Assembly (NCBI GenBank): GCA_029265615.1
Contig: JAJUIB010000005.1
Span: 62,001 to 126,000 of the forward strand
DNA length: 64,000 nt
Direction of reading: 5' to 3'
Origin: Spirochaetota bacterium
GTDB taxonomy: Bacteria; Spirochaetota; Spirochaetia; Treponematales; Rectinemataceae
Part shown: positions 8,632-17,887 of the stretch, in pieces
Numbering within the stretch: the first letter of the stretch is position 1
Layout of the letters: the number at the start of each line of letters is the position of its first letter
The notes under the pieces: model-generated
The model's input: only the letters and a program-made list of their open reading frames with translations
What the model was told of the DNA's origin: nothing
The model's database searches: none
Translations under genes and position numbers: made by a program

Positions 8632-9165
8632 TTAATCCGAACCGCCTGAGAACCAGCGCACGACACCCACCTTGTTCTTTTTCGCATTGTAGATCATGCC
8701 GCCGTTCCAGTATTCGAGCGCCGCGATGAGGCTGTTGCCGCCGTCAGTTTCGTCGCTCGACGGGCCGCGGTAGCTTGCCAGGGCGAGAAACTCGTCGAAG
8801 TCCTCACGGTGGAGGGCGGTCTGGCGTTTGCGGTAGAACTCGTTCCATGCCTCGAGTTCTAAAAATCCCTCGCCCTCGTCTTCGACGATGAAGCGCGCGC
8901 GCTTTCGCAGGTCGTACCAAACGCGGAGCCGTTTCGCGGGGTCGCAACGGTTTCCGTGCTTGATGCCATTCTTGATTATTTCTGAAAGCTGCTGTTCGAG
9001 GAGGTTGCCCTCGCGGAACGCCTCGGGACATCCTTCAAGAATGAAGGATGCGTATTCCCGTATGCGCGAATAGTCGCTTGCAAATTCCGCATAACGCATT
9101 CCCTGGGCGTCGAAAAGCTCGTTGCGTTCATCGACGATGAGCTTTCTGATGATGAGCGGTTTCAT
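8632..9165 (-). CDS. HATPase-domain serine kinase / anti-sigma-type regulator
   Basis: A 177-residue protein with the N-box SEIIKNGIKHGN (about residues 61-72) and G1-box VEDEGEGF (95-101) of GHKL ATPases. It also has a late glycine-rich DGGNSLIAALEYW segment. Size and motif order fit RsbW/SpoIIAB-like kinases that bind a partner protein and phosphorylate a STAS antagonist. The start overlaps the stop of the STAS gene (ATGA), so the pair is translationally coupled. A SpoIIE-type phosphatase is divergently encoded, completing a partner-switching set. No sigma factor is adjacent, so the output may be another target, as in some spirochaetes and cyanobacteria. Confidence 0.75.
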   Translation of the reverse strand: MKPLIIRKLIVDERNELFDAQGMRYAEFASDYSRIREYASFILEGCPEAFREGNLLEQQLSEIIKNGIKHGNRCDPAKRLRVWYDLRKRARFIVEDEGEGFLELEAWNEFYRKRQTALHREDFDEFLALASYRGPSSDETDGGNSLIAALEYWNGGMIYNAKKNKVGVVRWFSGGSD

Positions 9166-9491
9166 GAAGAGGCCCTTTCCGGTCGATCCTCCTCGAGGAG
9201 GGCGATGACGTTGGACATTTCAAGTACGCGGCGGGGGCTCCCAGAGAGGCCGCGGCAGCGGAGCTTTGCCCCCTTTTTGCGTAGCGCCTGGGCTATGCGG
9301 ATGATCGATCCGACGCCCGTCGAATCGAGATAGCTTACGCCTGAAAGGTTGAGCGACACCCGGTTCCAGCCACCTTCGATCTTTCCGAGCACGAAGGCGC
9401 TGAAGAGCGGTGCGTGGTACAGGTCGTAGTCGCCGACGAGCGCGATCTCCGCCTCGTCGCCCGAGGGGGAAAGTTTCGGCGTCCATTCCAT
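9162..9491 (-). CDS. STAS-domain anti-sigma factor antagonist
   Basis: A 109-residue single STAS domain. The phosphorylation site is Ser57 in VSYLDSTGVGS, the canonical D-S-[ST]-G motif of SpoIIAA/RsbV proteins. In the usual scheme the unphosphorylated form binds the HATPase kinase and frees its target; the kinase inactivates the STAS protein by phosphorylation and a PP2C phosphatase restores it. All three partners are here within 2.2 kb. A ribosome site, AGGAGGAG, precedes the start at 9491. Confidence 0.85.
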   Translation of the reverse strand: MEWTPKLSPSGDEAEIALVGDYDLYHAPLFSAFVLGKIEGGWNRVSLNLSGVSYLDSTGVGSIIRIAQALRKKGAKLRCRGLSGSPRRVLEMSNVIALLEEDRPERASS

Positions 9492-9627
9492 GCCTGGCTC
9501 CTCCTGGTGATTCGTGCAAGGTGATCATGGCCTTGACCGATAAGACGCACGTGAAGGCTCCGTAAAGAAAGGGTTAATCCGCGCGGTCTTAACCGAAAGC
9601 TAATTGATGTAGGCTAGGATCCAGGTC

Positions 9628-10800
9628 ATGCGTACTAGTAGTGAGGCTCAGGCACTCGTGCGCGAGGCACCCCGCGCACGCGACTATGGCACCACCATCC
9701 TTCGCGCGGCGCGGCGGCCGCACTTTACGGCTGCGGAGGCGAACGCCGTTGCGCTTGCGGACGAGCTCCGTTCGCGATCCGAGGTGGAGGCGCTTGCTGT
9801 TCTCGACGGAGATATGCGGCCACTCGGCGTCCTGTCGCGCGACCGCCTCTTCGGCCTTCTCGGAAAGCCCTTCGGCCGTGAGGTTTTGGGTCGCTGCCCG
9901 GCCCGCGAGCTCGTCGAGTCTGCGCCCCTCTTCGACGGTCATGCTGGGCTTTTTTCGGCAGCCGCGTCCTTCCGTCGTGACGACCCCGCGTCCTACGCCG
10001 TTCTCGTTGACGCCGATGGCCGCTTTCTTTCCCTTCTCGCCCCCCGTGACATCGACGAGTATCTTGCGCGCATGACGCAGGAGGACATTGAGCTCGCGGG
10101 CCGGGTGCAGGAACGTCTTTCCGAGGCCAACGAGGCGCTCGGCGGCGAAGGCTACCGCTTCGAGGCCTGGACACGGCCTGCAAAGGGCGTCGGCGGGGAT
10201 TTTTGGTATTCGCGCAAGCTTTCTGAGGGTAAGGCGTTTTTTGCGCTGTGTGACGTCTCGGGGAAGGGCGTCGCCGCCTCGCTCGTCGTTTCGCTCGCCT
10301 GGGGCATGCTTCGCATGTTTGATCACCGCCGCGGCCTCGTTGCGCTCGTCAAGGAACTCAACGAGGCGCTTGTCGCCACCTTTCACCTCGAGAAATACCT
10401 CACGGGGTTTTTCGCCGTTTTTGACCCCGAGACGCGGATCCTCGAGGTCGCCGACATGGGGCACGCGCACGCGCTCCTCTTTCGCGAGGGCCGCGCACGA
10501 CGGCTCAAGGCGGAAGAACGCAACCTTCCTGTCGGCATTGAGCAGGACATCGAGCCCCTCATCCATCGTTGGCGGCTTAAGGCGAACGATGCGCTCCTCG
10601 TGTTCTCCGACGGGCTCCCCGAGCAGGAAGACGCTCAGGGCAGGGAGTTCGGCGAGCCAGAACTCGCGGCCTGCGCGCTGTCGGCCCTTGTGGCGGGCAC
10701 GGCGCTTCGCAAGGCAATTCCCGAGGCCATAGACCTGCACCGCGGTCGTACTCCGCAACAGGACGATATGTCCTTCGTCCTTCTAGTGCTTGCGCCGTAA
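9628..10800 (+). CDS. CBS-domain SpoIIE/RsbU-type PP2C phosphatase
   Basis: A 390-residue protein. Residues about 40-145 look like a paired CBS or CBS-like ligand-sensing module (AVLDGDMRPLGVLSRDRLF, then VLVDADGRFLSLLAPRDID). Residues 150-390 are a PP2C-type SpoIIE domain, with metal-binding acidic residues in KGVGGDFW, CDVSGKGVAASL and VFSDGLPEQEDA, ending QQDDMSFVLL. It would dephosphorylate the nearby STAS protein when its sensor is triggered. CBS domains bind adenine nucleotides, so cellular energy state is a reasonable guess for the signal. It is divergent from the STAS/HATPase pair, with a 136-bp shared upstream region. Confidence 0.8.
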   Translation: MRTSSEAQALVREAPRARDYGTTILRAARRPHFTAAEANAVALADELRSRSEVEALAVLDGDMRPLGVLSRDRLFGLLGKPFGREVLGRCPARELVESAPLFDGHAGLFSAAASFRRDDPASYAVLVDADGRFLSLLAPRDIDEYLARMTQEDIELAGRVQERLSEANEALGGEGYRFEAWTRPAKGVGGDFWYSRKLSEGKAFFALCDVSGKGVAASLVVSLAWGMLRMFDHRRGLVALVKELNEALVATFHLEKYLTGFFAVFDPETRILEVADMGHAHALLFREGRARRLKAEERNLPVGIEQDIEPLIHRWRLKANDALLVFSDGLPEQEDAQGREFGEPELAACALSALVAGTALRKAIPEAIDLHRGRTPQQDDMSFVLLVLAP

Positions 10801-10858
10801 CTTTGCCGCGCGGCGCCGCGTAAGGCGTCTGTCTTGCTTTGCGGCTGATGAACGGCTA

Positions 10859-11827
10859 TCAGGCGAGCATCTTTGCGATCGCCTCGACGCGCTCGACGCC
10901 TTCACGCTCCATCCATGCGCGTATGCCGCAGAGCACCTCCTCCGCGGTGCGCGGGTTGACGAACGTGCCCGTCCCGACCTGCACCGCGCGCGCGCCCGCA
11001 AGAAGGTACTGGAGCGCGTCATCCGCACACATGATGCCGCCAAGTCCGATGACGGGGATGCGCACCGCGCGCGCGGCTTTGTAGGCGCAGGCGACGCCGA
11101 CGGGCCGGACGGCCGGGCCGGAGAGCCCGCCTGTCCCCATTGCTAGGACAGGGCGGAGGCGGCGCACGTCGATGACCATCCCCACGAGCGTGTTGATGAG
11201 CGACACGGCGTCGGCGCCGCCTGCTTCCGCCGCGCGCGCAATGGGCGCGATGTCTGCGACGTTGGGCGTGAGCTTCACGATAAGGGCGCGACGCGTGCGC
11301 GCGCGGAGGGCTGCGGTAAGCCGCTCGACCTGGATAGGATCGGTGCCGAAGGCGAGCCCGCCGTGTCGCACGTTCGGGCAGCTAACGTTTATCTCGTAGC
11401 CGTCGATGCCCGTCCGCGCCGAGCAGGCGGAGATCGGTAGCCCCTCGGGGGGGGATATCCAGGGTCCCGCCGCCTCTTCAAGTCGCTCGAGCACCGCAAG
11501 GTACTCCTCTTCGCTTGCGCCCGCGACATTGGCAATTACCGCCGCTCTGCGGGTTTTGAGCTCGGGAAGTTTGTGTTCAACGAAAGCTTCGACCCCCGGG
11601 TTCGCAAGGCCGATCGAATTGAGCATGCCCGCGGGCGTCTCGACAATGCGCGGTATCGCGTTGCCCGGCCGCGGCGCGAGGGTGACTGCCTTCGTGTAGA
11701 TTGCGCCGAGGGCGTTGAGCTCCACGAGCGCTTCGTATTCCGAGCCGTAGCCGAAGGTACCAGATGCGACGCCGACTGGGTTTTCAAGGATGAGGGGGCC
11801 GATTTGAACGGAAAGCGTAGGCTGCAT
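10859..11827 (-). CDS. pyrD: Dihydroorotate dehydrogenase B, catalytic subunit
   Basis: A 322-residue class 1B dihydroorotate dehydrogenase, the fourth step of pyrimidine synthesis. Diagnostic stretches are GVASGTFGYG at the N-terminus, RIVETPAGMLNSIGLANPG, the EINVSCPN loop carrying the class 1 catalytic Cys, and GLGGI plus QVGTGTF for FMN phosphate binding. It lies 24 bp after pyrK in the same direction, so the two make the NAD-linked heterotetramer PyrK2-PyrD2. A residue or two of the usual loop after EEAAGPW is replaced by a short insert (ISPPEGLP), which looks tolerable. Confidence 0.93.
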   Translation of the reverse strand: MQPTLSVQIGPLILENPVGVASGTFGYGSEYEALVELNALGAIYTKAVTLAPRPGNAIPRIVETPAGMLNSIGLANPGVEAFVEHKLPELKTRRAAVIANVAGASEEEYLAVLERLEEAAGPWISPPEGLPISACSARTGIDGYEINVSCPNVRHGGLAFGTDPIQVERLTAALRARTRRALIVKLTPNVADIAPIARAAEAGGADAVSLINTLVGMVIDVRRLRPVLAMGTGGLSGPAVRPVGVACAYKAARAVRIPVIGLGGIMCADDALQYLLAGARAVQVGTGTFVNPRTAEEVLCGIRAWMEREGVERVEAIAKMLA

Positions 11828-11851
11828 GCGCGCTCCTTGTGGCGGCCGCGC

Positions 11852-12670
11852 CTAACGCGCGGCGCGGGCGGCCTCGGCCGCCCAGTCGATGTCGTCGCGT
11901 TCGAACACGGGACCGTCGGCGCAGGCGCGTAGAAAGCCTGCGCCGTCCGCGCGTTCGAGCGCGCAGCCCATGCAGGCGCCGACGCCGCAGGCCATCCACT
12001 GTTCGGCGGAAAGGCTCGCATTCCAGCCTCGGCTTTTCGCGAGGGCGGCGAGGGCGGCGAGCATGGCGGCGGGGCCGCAGGCGTAGATCCGTGCCCTTCC
12101 GGGACCTGCGTCTTCTTCTGCAAGGGCTGAAGAAGGCGTTCCGGCGAAGCCAGCACTACCGTCGTCGGTGTAGATGCGTACGCCTTCGGGCCATTCGATT
12201 GCAGGCACCGAGGCGGCCGTGCGGAAGCCGAAACAGGCGAGGGCGGGCGAAAGCCCGTCTTCGCCCGTGGCCACGCCTTCACGCTTGCGCCGCGCAAATT
12301 CGCGCGCAAGGAAGAGGACGGGGCCGAGGCCGATACCGCCGCCTGCAAGGAGCGCCCGCTCGCCCTTGCCCGGCGGGGGGAAGGCCCTGCCGAGCGGGCC
12401 GATCGTGTCGAGCCGCGCGCCCGCCGCAAGATCGGCGAGAAGCCGTGTCGCCTCGCCGCGCACCTGGTAGATCACGGAGGCTTCGCAGCGCTCGCGCGAA
12501 AAGCCTGCGAAGGCGAAGGGGCGCCTGAGTAGCGGATCAAAGCGCGGCGAGGCGCGTACCGTGAGGAATTGCCCCGGCTCAGGCGCTTGGGCCGGCCAGT
12601 CGATGACAAGCTCCCTCCATGACTCGGCGATCTGCCGATTGGAAAGGACGCGCGCTGCAAAGTGCTCCAC
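11852..12670 (-). CDS. pyrK: Dihydroorotate dehydrogenase B, electron-transfer subunit
   Basis: A 272-residue FAD/[2Fe-2S] protein that passes electrons from PyrD's FMN to NAD+. The FAD-binding segment DPLLRRPFAF is near residues 45-55, the nucleotide-binding LLAGGGIGLGPVLFLA near 108-122, and the C-terminal cluster is MACGVGACMGCAL followed by a fourth Cys in FLRACADGP. This Cys spacing matches PyrK. It is the first gene of the pyrK-pyrD pair. Confidence 0.92.
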   Translation of the reverse strand: MEHFAARVLSNRQIAESWRELVIDWPAQAPEPGQFLTVRASPRFDPLLRRPFAFAGFSRERCEASVIYQVRGEATRLLADLAAGARLDTIGPLGRAFPPPGKGERALLAGGGIGLGPVLFLAREFARRKREGVATGEDGLSPALACFGFRTAASVPAIEWPEGVRIYTDDGSAGFAGTPSSALAEEDAGPGRARIYACGPAAMLAALAALAKSRGWNASLSAEQWMACGVGACMGCALERADGAGFLRACADGPVFERDDIDWAAEAARAAR

Positions 12671-12782
12671 CCCGCCCCCCTTACGGCGCCACCATAGCCC
12701 GCACTCTGCAGACTGTCAATGTGCGCCAAGGCCCTCAAAGTGGCCTTGCGCCTGCCACAGCCCTCCGTGTAGTCTGACGCGC

Positions 12783-13760
12783 ATGGACGGTTTTTTTCAG
12801 ATACTCATCCTCTGCGGCATCCTGCTCTGCGGTGCGCTTCTTGCAAGGTTGCGGATTGCTCCGCCTTCCGCTCTTGTCGATCGCGCCATCAAGCTGGTGC
12901 TCTGGGCGCTCCTCCTCGTCATGGGATTCCGCCTCGGCAACGATCGAAGCATTGCCGCGCGCCTAGGCGAGATCGGCCTCCTCGCCCTTCTGGCCGCAGC
13001 CTGTGCCGTTCTAGGGAGCATCCTTGCGATTCTTGCAGGCTACGCGATACTCGGCGCGTTCTCCGCTTCTTGCGCTTCTCCGCCTCGTCCTGCACATGAT
13101 GCGGGCTTTGGCCCGCAGGACGAATATGCTCAGGGCTACGGGGCGGGGCGGATCGCGGACTGGAGGGCCCCCCTCGCGCTTCTTAGTATCGTCATCGTCG
13201 GCTTCGTTCTGGGACTCGCTCTACCGCCTCTTAAGGGATTCGACCCCTCGCAGGCTACAAGCCTAGCGCTTTACGCCTTGCTCTTCCTCATCGGCATGCA
13301 ATTTGTGCAGGCGGGCGTATCGCTCAAAGGTGTCTTCTTCCGACCGGAAACGCTCATGGTGCCGCTTGCCACCGCGCTTGGAAGCCTTGCGGGATCCGCG
13401 GCGCTTATTCCCCTCTTCGGCCTCGGCATCGGAAAGGCGCTTTCGCTGGGTGCCGGCTTCGGCTGGTACAGTCTTTCGGGCGTCATCATCGCGGATCTTG
13501 GCGACAGCGCCCTTGGATCCGCAGCCTTTCTTGCGAATATGGCGCGCGAGTCCATTGCGTTTGTCGCCATCCCCCTCCTTGCGAAAAGCCGCTTCCCCGG
13601 CCTCGCCATCGGCGTTGCGGGTGCGACCGCCATGGATGTCACCTTGCCGCTCATCGAGCAATGCTCAGGTCCCGAAGCCGTGCCTACGAGCTTCGCTTCG
13701 GGGGCGATTCTCTCTCTGTCGGTGCCGATCCTTGTCCCCCTCCTTTTTCGCATAGGCTAA
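12783..13760 (+). CDS. lysO: LysO-family lysine exporter homologue
   Basis: A 325-residue, mostly hydrophobic protein with about eight membrane segments. It has the DUF340/LysO pattern: an N-terminal two-helix module (ALVDRAIKLVLWALLLVMGF), a polar linker, then GFGWYSLSGVIIADLGDSALGS and GVAGATAMDVTLPLIEQC. In E. coli LysO exports lysine and toxic analogues across the inner membrane. The linker at residues about 98-120 is a polar insert rich in Ala, Pro and Tyr. The ATG at 12783 begins MDGFFQILIL, directly at the first helix. Confidence 0.85.
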   Translation: MDGFFQILILCGILLCGALLARLRIAPPSALVDRAIKLVLWALLLVMGFRLGNDRSIAARLGEIGLLALLAAACAVLGSILAILAGYAILGAFSASCASPPRPAHDAGFGPQDEYAQGYGAGRIADWRAPLALLSIVIVGFVLGLALPPLKGFDPSQATSLALYALLFLIGMQFVQAGVSLKGVFFRPETLMVPLATALGSLAGSAALIPLFGLGIGKALSLGAGFGWYSLSGVIIADLGDSALGSAAFLANMARESIAFVAIPLLAKSRFPGLAIGVAGATAMDVTLPLIEQCSGPEAVPTSFASGAILSLSVPILVPLLFRIG

Positions 13761-13987
13761 AGGGCGCCTCTCGCAGGCATGGCCGCGCGCGGAGCGCTTC
13801 ATGCGTGTGAAAGATCAAGAAGTGTTAAGGACCTTGCCGATGTTATCGCGGTGGTTCTGCGGGCCTTGCCTCATGGGAGTGCTAAGTCGTTGCCGTGACG
13901 GAGTATAGTTAATTATTTGTTATTGGTTAAAACTTGGCACCTTTCGTGCTTAAGCGCTCTTGCACATTCGACTTTAAGGAGGAAGGG

Positions 13988-14866
13988 ATGGCAGAGCGGC
14001 TTCATGAGCTTGTGTGCGCGTACAAGGCAAGCGGCCAGGGCCTCGAGGCTATTTTTTCGCGTATCGCCGCCGATATCTACCGCGAACCACGGCGGTATGG
14101 TTTCGACTCCGAAGACGACGTCGCGGAGGCCTTTGAGCGGTACAGGGAACGCATTCGGGGCTTTCCTGCGCGCTACGTCGATAAGGGCGTTCCCTTTGAC
14201 GCCTACCTTACGGTGAGTCTGCGGTTCATCGCGCGGAGCATGCGGCGGCTTCGCCGCCAGAGCCTTGAGCGCGACATCGTGTGCGAACGGGCCGAGCGCT
14301 GGAATGTGGAAACAGGCGAACATGTGATGACTCCCTGCCAGGACCTCTCGGCGACCTACGACAGCCGCGAGGTCGAGGAGCTTTTTGTTCGCCTTGGTTT
14401 GGGAAAGGGCGAGGCAGGGGCCATCCGCGCCGAGGCGTTCCGGAGCCGTCTCGTCTATCTCTACCTCAAGTGCGCATGGAGCGCCGATGACGAGGACACG
14501 CTCCGCGTCGCAAGCATCGCGGGCGTTCAGGCGGACTGGCTTGCCGCGGTTGTCGCCCAGGCGCGGCGTTACCTCGAGCACGAGCGGGAACGCTACGAGC
14601 GCTGCTGCCTTGCGCGGGATCGCTCCTGGTCAAGGCCACGCCTCCTCGAAGCGCGGCTGTGCGACGAAGTCGAACCGGCGCGACGGGAACGCCTTACCGC
14701 GAAGATCGGGCGCGAACGGGCACGCTATGCCGCGGCCCGCGCCAAATTCTCAAACATGCGGCCGCTTGTCCCCAACGCGGTGGTCGCGCGCATACTCGGC
14801 GTACCCAAGGGGACGGTTGATTCGGGAATTTACTACCTTAAGCGTCTCAAAATGGCGACTGCATAG
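13988..14866 (+). CDS. Sigma-like helix-turn-helix protein, spirochaete type
   Basis: A 292-residue charged protein, probably cytoplasmic and mostly helical. Start 13988 is chosen because TAAGGAGGAAGGG sits right before it. The C-terminus VVARILGVPKGTVDSGIYYLKR reads like the region 4 recognition helix of ECF sigma factors (LGVPKGTVxSxxxxxLxKL). The N-terminal half (DVAEAFERYRERIRGFPARY, YLTVSLRFIARSMRR) resembles region 2. No strong family match is recognised; a divergent sigma factor or sigma-like DNA-binding protein is the best guess. It could be the missing target of the STAS/kinase/phosphatase set 3 kb upstream, but nothing in the sequence proves this. Confidence 0.5.
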   Translation: MAERLHELVCAYKASGQGLEAIFSRIAADIYREPRRYGFDSEDDVAEAFERYRERIRGFPARYVDKGVPFDAYLTVSLRFIARSMRRLRRQSLERDIVCERAERWNVETGEHVMTPCQDLSATYDSREVEELFVRLGLGKGEAGAIRAEAFRSRLVYLYLKCAWSADDEDTLRVASIAGVQADWLAAVVAQARRYLEHERERYERCCLARDRSWSRPRLLEARLCDEVEPARRERLTAKIGRERARYAAARAKFSNMRPLVPNAVVARILGVPKGTVDSGIYYLKRLKMATA

Positions 14867-14878
14867 CATAAGGTATGT

Positions 14879-14913
14879 CCAGAATGCCGGCGATCGGATC
14901 GCCGGCACTCTGG
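14879..14913 (+). terminator. 16-bp hairpin after the sigma-like gene
   Basis: CCAGA-TGCCGGCGAT pairs with ATCGCCGGCA-TCTGG with one A-C mismatch and a 3-nt loop, 12 bp past the stop codon. No U-tract follows. Confidence 0.55.
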
Positions 14914-14956
14914 ACGCCCTTGTCCTTTGTGCCACCTCACCGCTAAGCTCTCCGCT

Positions 14957-15547
14957 ATGGAACTACTTGTCGCCACGGGCAACGCCCACAAGCTTGAGGA
15001 GCTTAAGCCCCTCTTTCCTGGTCACCGCCTCCTCCTCCCTGCCGAGGTCGGATATGCGGGCTTTGACGTCCTCGAGGACGGGACTAGTTTTTTTGAAAAC
15101 GCGTACAAAAAGGCCCGCGCCCTCTTTCGGCTGACAGGTCGACCTTCACTCGCCGATGACTCAGGTCTTGCGGTTCGCGCCTTAGGCGGCGCACCTGGCA
15201 TTTATTCGGCTCGCTATGGCTCGGAGGAGGGGGGGCGCAAGCTCGAGGCGGGAGAGCGGAACGCCCTCCTCCTTGCGAACACCGCTACTTTCGCAGACAG
15301 GACATGCGCCTTCGTCTGTTGCCTTGTCCTCGTCCTCTCTGAAGAGCGCTTTTTCACTGTCCAGGAGACGCTCGAGGGCGAGCTTCTCCGTGAGCCGCGG
15401 GGGAAGGGAGGCTTTGGCTACGATCCCGTCGTCTACCTCCCCGCCATTGGGAAGAGCGTTGCGGAGCTCTCGAGTGCTGAGAAAAATGCACTCTCCCACC
15501 GGGGCAAGGCCGCGATGCGGATGGCGGCCCTCCTTTCGACGCTTTGA
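14957..15547 (+). CDS. rdgB: XTP/dITP diphosphatase (Ham1/RdgB family)
   Basis: A 196-residue nucleotide-pool sanitiser that hydrolyses dITP and XTP to monophosphates, keeping deaminated purines out of DNA and RNA. The signature blocks are all present: LLVATGNAHKLEEL at the N-terminus, DGTSFFENAYKKA, SLADDSGLAVRALGGAPGIYSARY, GKGGFGYDPVVYLP and LSHRGKA. Length is normal. The start is set at MELLVATGN, where the first beta strand begins. Confidence 0.93.
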   Translation: MELLVATGNAHKLEELKPLFPGHRLLLPAEVGYAGFDVLEDGTSFFENAYKKARALFRLTGRPSLADDSGLAVRALGGAPGIYSARYGSEEGGRKLEAGERNALLLANTATFADRTCAFVCCLVLVLSEERFFTVQETLEGELLREPRGKGGFGYDPVVYLPAIGKSVAELSSAEKNALSHRGKAAMRMAALLSTL

Positions 15548-15590
15548 AGGCGTTTCAAAGAGCTTCCGCCACCCCATTTGCCGCCTACAT

Positions 15591-15627
15591 TAAAAAAGGG
15601 CCGCCCGGGAAATTCCCGGGCGGCCCT
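15591..15627 (-). terminator. Strong intrinsic terminator after the FecR-domain outer-membrane gene
   Basis: A near-perfect palindrome, AGGGCCGCCCGGGAA paired with TTCCCGGGCGGCCCT, is followed in the minus direction by TTTTTTA. The hairpin may also stop rdgB transcription from the other side. Confidence 0.85.
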
Positions 15628-15650
15628 CGTCCATGCGGTGGTGACGCTGC

Positions 15651-17864
15651 TTAGAAGTGGAGCCGTGTCTCGATGGAGATGGCCGGCTTCACATACGGAA
15701 TGCCCTGTGCTTCGTTCTTCCACTTGATCGCGCCGCTTGTCGCATCGCGCTCTGGCACGGTCGCGAAGAGGATCGCAAGGTCAAGGTTCGGCGTCTTGGG
15801 CACCGGCACCACGAGTTCGCCACCGAAGACGGTGTTCTCGTCGAAGAAGCGGAAGTCTCCGGCGGCGATCGCGCCTACGAGGTTGCGGCGGTCGTACACG
15901 ATGCTACCCGCGGCGTCGATGAGGGGGATGAGCCCCTTCTTGACGGCGAGCCGCGCGTGGAACTCGTCGTTTTCAAGCTGGTCGGCGACCGCCGCGTCAG
16001 GCGACCAGGGCCACATGTACCCGAAGCTGAGGCTGAGCTTGTCCTTCATGATGGAGAAGCCGCCTTCGCCGTAGACGCCCATAACGGTCGGCGTTTGGGA
16101 ATACGCCGACGGAGAGGTAAGGTAACCCGCATACTGCATGGCATACTCGGCGCGCTTTCGATCGTAGGTCGCATCGAAGAAGGCGGGCCGGAAGGCGCCA
16201 GTAAAATAGCGGTACTCAAGGCGCCAGTCGATGAACAGCACCTTGCCCATGAGACCCGCGGCGGCGCCCCAGTTTTTGATCGCACCCGTAGTCGTGTCAT
16301 AGATGAGCTCGTACTTAAGGCCCGGCTCGACACTTCCAAACTCGGTCTGGACGTAGGGGACCGTCGCTGCGCCGTCGGCGAAGAGGCGGATGCCGAGTAG
16401 TTCGGACTGGATAATGGGGAGGTCGAGGTCGAGCCCCGCGCCCACGAGCATCATGTCGCCTGCCGCGCTTTCCGCGAGTTCGGCCGCCGCGGCGGTGTCG
16501 ACCACACCCGAGACGCCGAGCGCGAGCTTGAAGTCAGGTATGGGGCGGAAGAAGAGGCGGGCGCCGAATATCTCAGGATCGGCAAGGTCGTTGACGATGG
16601 CCTCAAAGCCAGCCCTTCCGCCGTCGACGCCGAGGTTGAGGCCGACGCGCCTCACTGAGGGGAACTCGGAGTCGTTCGCATAGTCGCGCATCACAAGGCC
16701 GTGGCCGAGGGTGAGGCCCTTGAGGTTACCGACCTTCACGAAGAAGGGATCTTCGAGTTGCCTACCGTATTCGAAGTACTTGACCTTGAGCGCAAGGTCG
16801 GAAAGTGCGTCGAGCCCCGCGGCAAGAGGATCGACCTCCCAGCCGATGCCTGTGCCGAAATCCCACTCGTTGTTGCCTTTCGGCTTATACCAATCGCTGG
16901 GGTCGAAGAGGTTCGAACTGTAAATAATGGGGAGGTAGAGGCCGAGCTTCACTTTGCCGAGCTTGATCTCAGGCTGAATGACCGCCTTGGCGTAGGTGCG
17001 GTCGGCGATGGTCACCGAGCCGAGTTCCATGCCGAGGGCCTCGCGGAGCCACTTCACGAGGGGATTCTCCTCTGCGGCCACTGCCGGTACGGCGGCGGGC
17101 GCGGCCTTTTCCTCCTCGGCAGGCTTCTCTTCGACGAGGGCGGGGGCTTCTGTGCTCGTCGGCGCGCTCGTTTCAGGCGCATTCCCCGGGACCTCGAGCT
17201 CTTGGAGTTTTTGAAAATTTACATCGGCATAGGCCGCCGCAAACTGCTCGGCGCTCGCCTTGAAGGACGCAAACACCTCGGCAAAGGCATCGGCCGCCTC
17301 GCCTGCGCCGACTGCGATTTCGCCAAGCACCCCGCCTGCAGGATCGAGCTTCTGGAAGGCGACAAGCCCCTTCGCAACAAGGAGCATGGCCTTGCCCTCA
17401 TTGACCTCGAAGGCGAAGTCGGTGCCGCGAACGCCGCAGACAGCGGTCTGCGAGGAGACCTCGTAGTTTCCGCCCTTCGCCGCGACGGCGCGTATTTTGC
17501 CCGCGGCGAGGGCGAAGGCGTTTTTATCCTGCCCCGTCGTGGCAAGCCCCGCCACCTTGAAGGTAGTCGACTTCGCAAGCTTCACGATCGTGCCGTTGGG
17601 CGAGAGCTTGAGCTCTGCCGTGGTCGAGGCGCCCGTCTGTACGGTCGCACCGAGGGGGATGGGATCGCCCTCGAAAATGCCGGCGTTGAGCTTGAGCACC
17701 GAGGCGTCCGGCGCGATCACGGTAAGATCGGCGCCGTCGACGAATTCGAGAATGAGTTTTTGCGCCTGAGGCGCGGGCGCGGCTGCGGCCGCGGTCTTGC
17801 CCTGCGCCGCCGCGAGGAGCGGCAGGGCAAGGGCGAGAACGAGGCCCGTAAGTATCCGTTTCAT
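15651..17864 (-). CDS. FecR-domain outer-membrane beta-barrel protein
   Basis: A 737-residue exported protein: signal peptide at residues 1-20 (MKRILTGLVLALALPLLAAA), then a FecR domain up to about residue 185 (AFALAAGKIRAVAAKGGNYE, TAVCGVRGTDFAFEV). A Pro/Glu/Ala-rich linker follows, then a ~430-residue region of alternating strands ending in ETRLHF, a C-terminal Phe typical of outer-membrane barrels. Start 17864 has AGGAGGAAG upstream. Repeated aromatic girdles such as RLEYRYFTGAFRPAFF support a barrel. Its barrel resembles the next gene upstream, so the two look like paralogues. Function is unknown; a porin or structural role is likely. Confidence 0.65.
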   Translation of the reverse strand: MKRILTGLVLALALPLLAAAQGKTAAAAAPAPQAQKLILEFVDGADLTVIAPDASVLKLNAGIFEGDPIPLGATVQTGASTTAELKLSPNGTIVKLAKSTTFKVAGLATTGQDKNAFALAAGKIRAVAAKGGNYEVSSQTAVCGVRGTDFAFEVNEGKAMLLVAKGLVAFQKLDPAGGVLGEIAVGAGEAADAFAEVFASFKASAEQFAAAYADVNFQKLQELEVPGNAPETSAPTSTEAPALVEEKPAEEEKAAPAAVPAVAAEENPLVKWLREALGMELGSVTIADRTYAKAVIQPEIKLGKVKLGLYLPIIYSSNLFDPSDWYKPKGNNEWDFGTGIGWEVDPLAAGLDALSDLALKVKYFEYGRQLEDPFFVKVGNLKGLTLGHGLVMRDYANDSEFPSVRRVGLNLGVDGGRAGFEAIVNDLADPEIFGARLFFRPIPDFKLALGVSGVVDTAAAAELAESAAGDMMLVGAGLDLDLPIIQSELLGIRLFADGAATVPYVQTEFGSVEPGLKYELIYDTTTGAIKNWGAAAGLMGKVLFIDWRLEYRYFTGAFRPAFFDATYDRKRAEYAMQYAGYLTSPSAYSQTPTVMGVYGEGGFSIMKDKLSLSFGYMWPWSPDAAVADQLENDEFHARLAVKKGLIPLIDAAGSIVYDRRNLVGAIAAGDFRFFDENTVFGGELVVPVPKTPNLDLAILFATVPERDATSGAIKWKNEAQGIPYVKPAISIETRLHF

Positions 17865-17887
17865 GAAACTTCCTCCTATGTCCCTAC

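Noticed and set aside
9589-10758. 389-codon open frame antisense to the SpoIIE-type phosphatase
   Set aside because: A GC-rich shadow of the real gene; no domain, no ribosome site, and the sense frame has clear motifs.
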